The notes under the pieces were generated by a model, which was not told the origin of the DNA, did no database searches, and saw nothing but the letters and a program-made list of their open reading frames with translations. A stretch of DNA of 7,999 nucleotides from Chloroflexota bacterium. Its GTDB lineage: Bacteria; Chloroflexota; Anaerolineae; Aggregatilineales; UBA2796. The stretch spans positions 1 to 7,999 of the forward strand of contig RFIM01000100.1 in assembly GCA_003695215.1 (NCBI GenBank). The letters run 5' to 3'. The position numbers were made by a program, and so were the translations under genes. This document shows, piece by piece, positions 1 through 5,498 of this stretch. The stretch's first letter is position 1. Each line of letters begins with the position of its first letter.

Positions 1-611
1 GGCGCGATGCCGTCCAGCACCTTATCGACCAAGCTGCGCATGCCCAGCCGCTCTAGGAATGGCAGAAACTTGAGGAAAACGCTCAAGATGGCATGCGCCA
101 GCTGCCTGCGCGCCGCAAAGAACGCCAAGACAAAGATTCCCAGCACTGAGACGACACCGATCAGCTGCGCGCTGGCTTGCACTTCGCTGGGCACCTCCGT
201 CAACAACACAGCTAGCACCACGAGAATGACCACGGCCAGGAGATCGATCAGGCGCTCGACCACGACGCTGCTGAGCGCTGTGAACATGGCGATTGGCGGC
301 TTCAGGCGCGTGACCAAATAGGCACGCGCGACCTCGCCCAGGCGCAGCGGCAGCCAGGCGTTCAGAAAATAGCTGATGTTAGTGATATGGAAGCTGTGCA
401 GCGCCGTGATGCGCTCATTGAGCAGGAAGCGCCAGCGCAAGCCACGAAACCACAAGCCAAGCCCGATCAACGCGCTGCACGGAATTATCCAGAGGTAGTT
501 GCCGCGCGCCAATTCATCGCCGATTTTCGAGAGATCGTTGCCGTTCAGCGCGTAGGCGAGCGTCGCGACGCTGATGACTACGCCGAGGATCAGGCTCTGC
601 CAGCGCTTCAT
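1..611 (-). CDS. UPF0104/AglD-like flippase-type membrane protein, C-terminus cut off
   Basis: The reverse strand from ATG 611 to the window edge is open for 203 codons. The protein is strongly hydrophobic, with membrane segments near residues 5-22, 39-57, 114-138 and 148-166. It shows the pattern of the lysylphosphatidylglycerol synthase membrane-domain/UPF0104 family: RWRFLL at 59-64, NAWLPLRLGEVARAYLV at 84-100 and SSVVVERLIDLL at 114-125. Family members usually have about 300-340 residues, so roughly the last third lies outside the window. The start is supported by GAGG about 10 bases upstream and by an in-frame TAG further up with no other start between. Members are linked to moving or modifying polyprenyl-linked or lipid-linked compounds in the cytoplasmic membrane, but the substrate here cannot be read from the sequence. 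The family call is confident; the flippase role is only what is proposed for relatives. Confidence 0.88.
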   Translation of the reverse strand, partial: MKRWQSLILGVVISVATLAYALNGNDLSKIGDELARGNYLWIIPCSALIGLGLWFRGLRWRFLLNERITALHSFHITNISYFLNAWLPLRLGEVARAYLVTRLKPPIAMFTALSSVVVERLIDLLAVVILVVLAVLLTEVPSEVQASAQLIGVVSVLGIFVLAFFAARRQLAHAILSVFLKFLPFLERLGMRSLVDKVLDGIA

Positions 612-694
612 TCGCCAAGCCTCATCATGAAATTTCCGCCTTATCTACACAAGATGGCTGCCAAAGGCTCACTGCTATGCCCTGCACGCTGGCC

Positions 695-703
695 ATTGTA
701 CCA
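695..703 (-). promoter_or_regulatory. Extended -10 promoter candidate for the UPF0104 gene
   Basis: On the minus strand the sequence reads TGG followed by TACAAT (hexamer 700 to 695). This fits an extended -10 (TGn plus hexamer, 5 of 6 to TATAAT). No good -35 hexamer is seen at 16-18 bases, which is common for extended -10 promoters. Transcription would start near 688, giving a leader of about 77 bases before ATG 611. The element joins directly to one arm of the 15-bp inverted repeat. Confidence 0.5.
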
Positions 704-792
704 CAGCCGCGCCGCTTCAGAGGCCGTTTTTAACAGATTGATGCACCTTTTCGCAGCTGAAGAGGCTACGCAAGCCAGGCGCGGCTGTGGTA
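699..792. repeat. Perfect 15-bp inverted repeat in the divergent promoter region
   Basis: Positions 699-713 (TACCACAGCCGCGCC) and 778-792 (GGCGCGGCTGTGGTA) are exact reverse complements, separated by 64 bases. Each arm ends with the first two bases of a -10-like hexamer pointing away from the other. The arms sit on opposite edges of the gap between the UPF0104 gene and the epimerase gene, so both promoters would see the same sequence at the same distance. A shared regulator site is the simplest reading. A cruciform or a chance duplication is possible. The repeat itself is directly visible; its function is inferred. Confidence 0.7.
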
Positions 793-796
793 AACT
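788..796 (+). promoter_or_regulatory. Extended -10 promoter candidate for the epimerase-led operon
   Basis: TGG is followed by TAAACT at 791-796, which matches TATAAT at four of six positions. The predicted start near 803 would leave a short leader of about 26 bases before ATG 829. There is no clear -35 hexamer. The call is strengthened by the mirrored element on the other strand, which has the same 13 bases upstream. Confidence 0.4.
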
Positions 797-828
797 TAAG
801 CTAACTGAGCGATGCAGTATGGCGTGAG

Positions 829-1815
829 ATGACTTTGCGACAAGCGTTAGTGACAGGCGCAAATGGCTTCATTGGCTCGGCCTTGACGGCGGAGCTGCTG
901 CAGCGCGGCATCGCTGTGCGCGCCATGTGCCGCGCCTTGCACAAGGGCGCTGCGCTCGCTGAGCTGGGCGCTGAAGTGGTCAGCGGCGATGTGCAGGATC
1001 GCAGGCGGCTGACTGAGTTGGCCGAAGGCTGCCAGGTCGTCTTCCATGTAGCTGCGGCTATGGAAGGCAGCGCTGCTTATACCTACAATGTGAACGTACT
1101 TGGCGCGCAAAACGCTGTGATCGCGGCTAGCGAGGCAGGCTGCGAGCGCTTCGTCCACGTCAGCACGATAGCCGTCTATGGCTTCAATGTGCAAGGCCTG
1201 GTGCGCGAGGATCAGCCGCTGCGCCCTTCGCAGAGCGATTATTACGCGCTCTCGAAGGCGCTTGGCGAGCGCGCTGTGCAGCGCGAAGCTGCACAGCGCG
1301 GCATGCCACTGACCGTCATTCGGCCTGCTTACGTCTATGGCGAAGGCTCGCTATTCTGGTCAAAGCGGCTGTATGAGCTGTGCCAACGCTTGCCTATGCC
1401 ACTCGTCAACGGCGGACGCGGCAAGGCGCATCCGATTTACATCGCCGATTTGTGCGATCTGCTCATTCACGCAGCGCAACATCCAAACGCGGTCGGCCAG
1501 GTTTTCAACGCCGCGCCTGACCCTGCGCCGACGTGGGCGGAATTTCTCGGCTATTATGCGCGCATGGCAGGTCGCTCGGATCGCCTTGAGATTCCTGCGC
1601 CGCTGCTGATGAGCCTTGCGCCTTTAGTGACGGCGCTAACGCGCTTGCGCGGCACGCCTTTTGACCTGGCAGGCTACCTGCGCATGCTAGACCATCAGGC
1701 GACCTACAGCATGGCAAAAGCAGCTGAACAGCTCGGTTGGCAGGCGCGCACCACGCTTGAGGAAGGCATGGCGCGCACAGAACAATGGCTACGGCGCAAC
1801 CGTCTGCTCTCATAG
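829..1815 (+). CDS. NAD(P)-dependent epimerase/dehydratase (extended SDR family)
   Basis: This 328-residue protein is a full-length extended short-chain dehydrogenase/reductase. A Rossmann fold opens the protein with TGANGFIG at residues 9-16, the dinucleotide-binding loop. The catalytic triad region is visible as VST at 111-113 and YYALSK at 138-143 (Tyr139 and Lys143), followed by RPAYVYG at 165-171. Residues after about 190 form the variable substrate-binding part. Relatives act on nucleotide sugars, sterol-like or other hydroxylated compounds, and the sequence does not allow a choice; similarity to HpnA-type sugar epimerases is possible. The ATG has no strong Shine-Dalgarno sequence, but no alternative in-frame start exists just upstream. 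It heads a cluster of four same-strand genes and is divergent from the UPF0104 gene, which suggests envelope lipid or glycan work, as an inference. Confidence 0.9.
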   Translation: MTLRQALVTGANGFIGSALTAELLQRGIAVRAMCRALHKGAALAELGAEVVSGDVQDRRRLTELAEGCQVVFHVAAAMEGSAAYTYNVNVLGAQNAVIAASEAGCERFVHVSTIAVYGFNVQGLVREDQPLRPSQSDYYALSKALGERAVQREAAQRGMPLTVIRPAYVYGEGSLFWSKRLYELCQRLPMPLVNGGRGKAHPIYIADLCDLLIHAAQHPNAVGQVFNAAPDPAPTWAEFLGYYARMAGRSDRLEIPAPLLMSLAPLVTALTRLRGTPFDLAGYLRMLDHQATYSMAKAAEQLGWQARTTLEEGMARTEQWLRRNRLLS

Positions 1816-1828
1816 CCATAGATGAGTT

Positions 1829-1832
1829 GGAG
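1829..1832 (+). promoter_or_regulatory. Ribosome binding site that fixes the lipoprotein start
   Basis: GGAG lies 9 bases before ATG 1842. It supports that codon over the upstream ATG at 1785, which lies inside the epimerase gene and would place 19 polar residues before the signal peptide. Confidence 0.7.
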
Positions 1833-1841
1833 TGTGAATCG

Positions 1842-2912
1842 ATGCGGCGTAAAATTGACTCTCAGGTTGCACTCAGCGGACGCGCCTTGCTGAGCCTGCT
1901 GATGTTGACTTTAGCAGCGCTCGCCTGCAATTTAGGCGTCTCAACAGCGCCGACGCCAACGCCTTTCGTGATCGTGACGCCGCCTGTGATTGTGGTGACC
2001 GCCACGCCGACTTTGCGCTTGGCCACAAACACGCCGCCGTTCATCGCGCCGACACAGCCGCTTTGCGTGCCAAACACGGCTTGGCCAATCTACTTCGTGC
2101 GGCAAGGCGATACGCTAGCTAACATCGCCGCGCGCAGCGGCACTACAGTGGCAGCATTGGTGCAAGCCAATTGCTTGACCAATCCCGATGTCATTTTCGT
2201 CGGTCAAGCCTTGCGCGTGCCGCGCCAGCCTGCCATCATCACGCCAACAGCGCCCTTCACGCCAACGCCGAGCGGCCCGAGCATCAGCAGCGTCGCCATT
2301 GAGCCATCCGTCCAGCGCGGCGCAGGGCAGTTCCAAGTGGCAACGGGCATGGTCACGCTGCGCGCTGTGGGCGTCAGCGGCGCTGTGCGCGTCGCCTATT
2401 ATCTGCAGCAGATCGGCACTAGCGCGCCTGTGCTGATCGGCGAGAGCACCACGCCGCAAAACGGCTTTGCAGTGCAGTGGCTAGTGACCGCAGGCAATCT
2501 CTCGGCGCAGCTATGGGCAGTGGCAACCGCGGCGAACAACCAAAGCGCTGAGACGCCACGCCTGATCGTCTTCACGGATACCGCCTTCGCGCCGACCATT
2601 GGCGCGCTGAGCGTGACGCCTTCGCAGCCCGACCCGCTTGAGCCTGCCGTGCGCATCCTGCCGCTCGGACAAGTGCTGCTGACCGTCTCGGGCGTGAGCA
2701 ACGCCACGAAAGTGCTGTTCTACTTTGTCGATGAACGGCCTGGCAACGCGCCGATTTTGCTTGGCGAGGATAGCAACTTCAACGATGGCGTCGGCATTAT
2801 CTTCAACACCATGCCTTTCAGCAGCGTGCCGCGCGGCTTGGTCTGGGCACAAGCCATCAACGCTCTTGGCCAAACGGCGACGACTGCCAGCTTGCCGATA
2901 GTCATTCGCTAG
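1842..2912 (+). CDS. LysM-domain lipoprotein with two tandem Ig-like repeats
   Basis: Counting from ATG 1842 the protein has 356 residues. It begins with a basic stretch (MRRK) and a hydrophobic segment at about 14-28, ending in a relaxed lipobox ALAC with Cys29 as the likely lipidated residue. A Thr/Pro-rich linker (about 35-72) follows, then one LysM domain at about 83-127 (YFVRQGDTLANIAARSG ... VGQALRVP), which in this family binds N-acetylglucosamine-containing polymers such as peptidoglycan. A second Thr/Pro linker (133-143) leads to two related beta-rich segments at about 148-245 and 252-356. They share YY/FYF, APVLIGE/APILLGED and LWAVA/VWAQA, so they look like a duplicated Ig-like domain. 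The protein would be anchored outside the membrane and held to the wall. It starts 26 bases after the epimerase gene and ends 4 bases before the methyltransferase gene. Its specific role is unknown. Confidence 0.85.
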   Translation: MRRKIDSQVALSGRALLSLLMLTLAALACNLGVSTAPTPTPFVIVTPPVIVVTATPTLRLATNTPPFIAPTQPLCVPNTAWPIYFVRQGDTLANIAARSGTTVAALVQANCLTNPDVIFVGQALRVPRQPAIITPTAPFTPTPSGPSISSVAIEPSVQRGAGQFQVATGMVTLRAVGVSGAVRVAYYLQQIGTSAPVLIGESTTPQNGFAVQWLVTAGNLSAQLWAVATAANNQSAETPRLIVFTDTAFAPTIGALSVTPSQPDPLEPAVRILPLGQVLLTVSGVSNATKVLFYFVDERPGNAPILLGEDSNFNDGVGIIFNTMPFSSVPRGLVWAQAINALGQTATTASLPIVIR

Positions 2913-2916
2913 GGCC

Positions 2917-3771
2917 ATGTTCGCGCTGTGGATCGGCGTCACTGTCGTCTTGCTAGGCGCAGCAGTTTGGTACTTGCTGCTTGCCACAGAAGGCGTCTAT
3001 CTTGGCAAGCGCGTCGTGATCGCGCTCTACGATCTGTACGCGCGGCGCTACGATCGCCTCAAGCAGTTTGATCAGGAATGGGAACTGCAGACCCTGGCAG
3101 TGCCGCTAGCAAAAGCGCTGAGTGCTGTGCCCAAGCCGCTGATCCTAGACGTAGCGACAGGCACAGGGCGTCTGCCGAACTTGTTAGAATGTGTGCCGCA
3201 TTTCAAGGGTCAAGTGATCGGCCTGGACTACAGCTGGCAGATGTTGCGCGTGGCTGCTGAGAAGCTCGGCGCTAGTCGGCGCGTGACGCTGATCCATCAA
3301 GATGCCACATGCCTGCCTTTTGCGGATGAGTCCTTTGACGCTGTGGTGTGCCTGGAGGCGCTCGAGTTCCTGCCCGATCAAGCGGCAGCGCTCGCCGAGA
3401 TCGTGCGCGTGGCGCGGCCAGGCGCGCCAATCCTGCTGACCAATCGGCGCGGCTTCTATGCGCGCTTGCTGCGCGGCAGAGTGCAGCCCAGCCAGGAGTT
3501 CGCCATTGCGCTGATCGAGACTTACGGCCTAGAGCAGGTGGAGATCGAAGAATGGCAATTGGAATACGATCTGATCTGGGCGACCAAGGGCGGCACGCCT
3601 GGCGCAGAAGCGCGTCCGAGCGACTGGCGGGCCATTTTGTGCTGCCCGCGCTGTGGCGAAGTCGGTTTCCAGGTTGAGGCAGCGCAAGGCTTGTGCTGTG
3701 TACATTGCGGCAAGGCGCTGGCTTTCAGGCAAGGCATTCTCAGCTATGCGGCAGCCCAAAACGAAAGGTGA
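2917..3771 (+). CDS. Membrane-anchored class I SAM-dependent methyltransferase with C-terminal zinc ribbon
   Basis: The 284-residue protein starts with a single hydrophobic helix at about 3-23, probably a membrane anchor with the catalytic part in the cytoplasm. The methyltransferase fold shows motif I LDVATGTGRL at 77-86, the acidic residue after strand 2 (Asp104 in GLDYS), QDATCLPF at 128-135 and FDAVVCLEALEFL at 140-152. This order is like UbiE/MenG-type and other small-molecule or lipid methyltransferases. Near the end, two Cys pairs, CPRC at 243-246 and CVHC at 261-264, form a likely zinc ribbon. The anchor suggests a lipid or membrane-bound substrate such as a quinone or isoprenoid, but this is inference. 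The start lies 4 bases after the lipoprotein stop without a good binding site of its own, so translational coupling is likely. Confidence 0.85.
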   Translation: MFALWIGVTVVLLGAAVWYLLLATEGVYLGKRVVIALYDLYARRYDRLKQFDQEWELQTLAVPLAKALSAVPKPLILDVATGTGRLPNLLECVPHFKGQVIGLDYSWQMLRVAAEKLGASRRVTLIHQDATCLPFADESFDAVVCLEALEFLPDQAAALAEIVRVARPGAPILLTNRRGFYARLLRGRVQPSQEFAIALIETYGLEQVEIEEWQLEYDLIWATKGGTPGAEARPSDWRAILCCPRCGEVGFQVEAAQGLCCVHCGKALAFRQGILSYAAAQNER

Positions 3772-4742
3772 GCGAAGCTATCGTTAGCGCGAGGCCGAGA
3801 AATGCTGTGATCAAAACGCTCTGGGCGCATGCGCTGAAGCGCCTGCCAATCCTGAGCGCGCAACATCCGATCGCACGGCGCGAGGCGCGCTTCATGCCCG
3901 ATCTGATGCCGCAGTGGATGCGGCGCTTCACCAACTTCTGGTCTGTGGTCGGTTTTGCGGCCCTGATTCACGGTGCGCTCTTCTTCGTGGCCATCTTGCT
4001 CTACAACGCGCCAACGCCTGATCTGATTCCGCTGATCTCGCCGTTCTTGACGCCCTTCGGCACGCCGATCATCATGGCTGTGCTGCACAGCGTGCTGTAC
4101 TGGTCGTTGCTTTTCGGTCTCAGCAGGCACATGGCGCACAGCTTCGGCTCCGAGCTGGAAGGGCAAACTTGGAGCGTGTTGCGCTTGACGCCTTATTTGA
4201 GCGACGAGCTAGCTATTGTCAAGGCGCTGACGGTCGGCAGGGCGTGGTATGCGATCCTGCGCGTGCTGTTCGCCTTGCGCCTTAGCGCGCTCTTAGTGCT
4301 GCCAATTGCCTTTGCAGCGCAGCGCGGGCGTCAGCTGAGCGCCATCAGCTTTATGGACGCGCTGGGCGTGCTGATTTTCCTGGTCCAGCCGTTCACAGAG
4401 GCCTTCATGGTTAGCGGCCTGAGCTTGTTGATCGTCGTGTTGGTGCAGCAAGTGCGCTGGGCGAAATTGTACATATACGGCGCGTTGATCCTGAGCGTTG
4501 GCGCGCTGAACGGTCTGCTGAGCTTGTGGCTGATTCTCAACGCGCCAATAGGTGCCTTGGCGATCTTGCTCGTGCCGCTTGGCCATTGGTCGCCGCTGAT
4601 CGCGACAGCCTTTGCGCCGCGCCTAGCGGCCGTGCAGGCCGAACAGACGCTGATCCTAGCGCTGACAGTCGTAATTGTGCCATTGCTGATCGGCGCTGCG
4701 ACTTTCAGCATCGGCTTGTGGCGCCTGAGGCGGCTCGCCTAG
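3768..4742 (+). CDS. Polytopic membrane protein of unknown function, possibly ABC-2 permease-like
   Basis: The likely start is GTG 3768, which overlaps the methyltransferase stop in the form GTGA and gives 324 residues. An upstream ATG at 3693 would overlap the zinc-ribbon code by 79 bases and is unlikely. A third possible start is ATG 3894 (MPDLMPQWMRRF), just before the first membrane segment. The protein has a cytoplasmic N-terminus of about 55 residues and roughly six hydrophobic segments near 58-79, 99-118, 162-184, 197-226, 236-272 (probably two) and 294-316. The stretch TWSVLRLTPYLSDELAIVKALTVGRAW at 134-160 resembles the TP-containing cytoplasmic loop of ABC-2 type permeases. No ATPase gene is nearby, so this is weak. 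It ends exactly where the convergent DUF427 gene ends. Confidence 0.72.
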   Translation: MSEAIVSARPRNAVIKTLWAHALKRLPILSAQHPIARREARFMPDLMPQWMRRFTNFWSVVGFAALIHGALFFVAILLYNAPTPDLIPLISPFLTPFGTPIIMAVLHSVLYWSLLFGLSRHMAHSFGSELEGQTWSVLRLTPYLSDELAIVKALTVGRAWYAILRVLFALRLSALLVLPIAFAAQRGRQLSAISFMDALGVLIFLVQPFTEAFMVSGLSLLIVVLVQQVRWAKLYIYGALILSVGALNGLLSLWLILNAPIGALAILLVPLGHWSPLIATAFAPRLAAVQAEQTLILALTVVIVPLLIGAATFSIGLWRLRRLA

Positions 4743-5237
4743 TCACCAGCCTGAGGTGCCAGGTGCGCCTTTGAACGGACCGACGATATCGCTAGTGATC
4801 CAGCCGCCGTAAAAGTCGCCTTCTTGCGCCTGAACCAGCTTATCATTGACGTAACAAGCGTCCATACGGCTGGCATAGAAGGCGATGTAGTCTTTCAAAG
4901 CGGCGTAGGCAGCGTTTGGCGCAGGGTAGTACCACGCAGCGGCAACAGCGCGCTTTTCGCCAACGACGACAGTATAATAGGCGGCTGCGCCTTTGAATTC
5001 GCAGTAGGTGCGTCGGTCAATGGGCTGCAGGTATTGGCGTTGCACGTCTTGCGGCGGAAAGTAGTAGGTCGGCGGATGGCTGGTCTCTAGGATGCGCAAG
5101 GCGTTGCGCGTCTCGGCGATCAGGACGCCGTTGAAGATGACGCGCAAGTGCTTGTTAGTTGGCTCTAGGCGCGGTGGGCGCGGGTAATCCCAGACGGATT
5201 CTTGGCCTGGCGCCAGTGGCATGCGCTGAGAACTCAT
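4743..5237 (-). CDS. DUF427 domain protein
   Basis: From ATG 5237 the product has 164 residues and is almost entirely a DUF427 domain. Diagnostic stretches are ESVWDYPRPP at 13-22, VIFNGVLIAETRNALRILE at 33-51, SHPPTYYFPPQDV at 53-65, CEFKGAAAYY at 79-88, AWYYPAP at 101-107 and the end signature GDFYGGWIT at 140-148. Members are small, single-domain, probably cytosolic proteins; their biochemical role is not established. The reading frame is open to 5297, but a promoter-like TACAAT at 5286-5281 lies inside that extension and GAGG sits 10 bases before ATG 5237, so the shorter start is preferred. The stop codon abuts that of the plus-strand membrane-protein gene with no intervening base. The family call is very sure; the function is not. 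Confidence 0.93.
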   Translation of the reverse strand: MSSQRMPLAPGQESVWDYPRPPRLEPTNKHLRVIFNGVLIAETRNALRILETSHPPTYYFPPQDVQRQYLQPIDRRTYCEFKGAAAYYTVVVGEKRAVAAAWYYPAPNAAYAALKDYIAFYASRMDACYVNDKLVQAQEGDFYGGWITSDIVGPFKGAPGTSGW

Positions 5238-5240
5238 AAG

Positions 5241-5254
5241 CCCGATACCTCGGG
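5241..5254 (-). promoter_or_regulatory. Small hairpin over the DUF427 ribosome binding site
   Basis: In the minus-strand leader, CCCGA and TCGGG form a 5-bp stem with a GGTA loop. The likely Shine-Dalgarno GAGG is split between the stem and the loop, four to ten bases before ATG 5237. Pairing could reduce ribosome access, but the stem is short and no regulator is evident. Confidence 0.35.
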
Positions 5255-5273
5255 AGCTAACATAAATTGACGA

Positions 5274-5289
5274 TGCTATAATTGTAGCA
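5274..5289. promoter_or_regulatory. Near-palindromic double extended -10 element (possible bidirectional promoter)
   Basis: TGCTATAATTGTAGCA pairs with its own reverse complement at 7 of 8 arm positions. On the plus strand it reads TGC plus TATAAT (hexamer 5277-5282), and on the minus strand TGC plus TACAAT (hexamer 5286 to 5281). Both are good extended -10 elements. The minus reading would start near 5274 and give the DUF427 gene a leader of about 37 bases. The plus reading would start near 5289 and run towards coxB through the dyads at 5306-5336. Symmetric -10 elements driving transcription both ways are known in bacteria; whether this one does so is inference. Confidence 0.5.
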
Positions 5290-5295
5290 AAGGGC

Positions 5296-5349
5296 AAAGG
5301 CCGAGAGCTGCGCAGCTATGGCTCAGCAAGCTGAGCAGGGCCGCTTTTT
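5296..5349 (+). terminator. Dyad-rich segment ending in a T-run, terminator or attenuator candidate
   Basis: A perfect 12-base palindrome AGCTGCGCAGCT lies at 5306-5317. It is followed by GCTCAGC-AA-GCTGAGC at 5321-5336 (7-bp arms, 2-base spacer) and by five T at 5345-5349. GGCC at 5299-5302 and 5339-5342 could close the two hairpins into one branched structure. The eight bases between the second hairpin and the T-run make it atypical for a simple intrinsic terminator. It would act on plus-strand transcripts entering coxB, including any that start at 5289. Confidence 0.35.
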
Positions 5350-5388
5350 AAGCCAAAGCTAATGTGCAAGGCGTTGTGGGCGCCGTTC

Positions 5389-5430
5389 GCCAAAATTGGC
5401 ATACCTGATTTTTGCAAAAGGCGTTATAAT
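5389..5430 (+). promoter_or_regulatory. Candidate coxB promoter with two upstream dyads
   Basis: A perfect TATAAT is at 5425-5430, predicting a start near 5437 and a leader of about 62 bases before GTG 5499. No good -35 is present at 17 bases; the best match, TTGGCA at 5396-5401, is 23 bases away, which is too far. Two dyads lie upstream: GCCAA-AA-TTGGC at 5389-5400 and TTTTGCAAAA at 5410-5419. A weak -35 together with dyads fits activator-dependent control, but the factor is unknown. A degenerate direct repeat, TGCAAGGCGTT at 5365-5375 and TGCAAAAGGCGTT at 5413-5425, is also present. Confidence 0.45.
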
Positions 5431-5498
5431 TAGGACAATTAATGAAAGCCTTCACAATGTCCGCGTAGAGAGTTATGTAACGGAGTGCCTGAAAAGCC

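Noticed and set aside
7..827. Plus-strand open frames at 7-321 and 387-827
   Set aside because: Most of this span is the antisense of the well-supported UPF0104 gene. Their translations are rich in Arg, Ser, Thr or Ala without recognisable domains, and the second also runs through the divergent promoter gap.
2511..2987. Minus-strand open frame of 158 codons
   Set aside because: It lies opposite the lipoprotein gene, whose frame shows a signal peptide, LysM domain and repeats. The antisense translation is Arg/Ala/His-rich and resembles nothing.
3693..3767. Longer start (ATG 3693) for the polytopic membrane protein
   Set aside because: It would overlap the zinc-ribbon part of the methyltransferase by 79 bases and would add a Cys- and basic-rich stretch that is only the other-frame reading. 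The GTGA overlap at 3768 is the usual coupled arrangement.
3744..4166. Minus-strand open frame of 140 codons
   Set aside because: It lies opposite the methyltransferase/membrane-protein junction, has a composition rich in Arg, Glu and Gln typical of a shadow frame, and has no start context.
5238..5297. Longer DUF427 start at 5297
   Set aside because: The extra 20 residues are not part of the domain, and the promoter-like TACAAT lies inside them. ATG 5237 has a better ribosome binding site.
5442..5468. Eight-codon open frame (MKAFTMSA) ahead of coxB, possible leader peptide
   Set aside because: Its AGGA-type binding site at 5432-5435 would lie upstream of the start site predicted from TATAAT 5425-5430, and the peptide has no run of regulatory codons.
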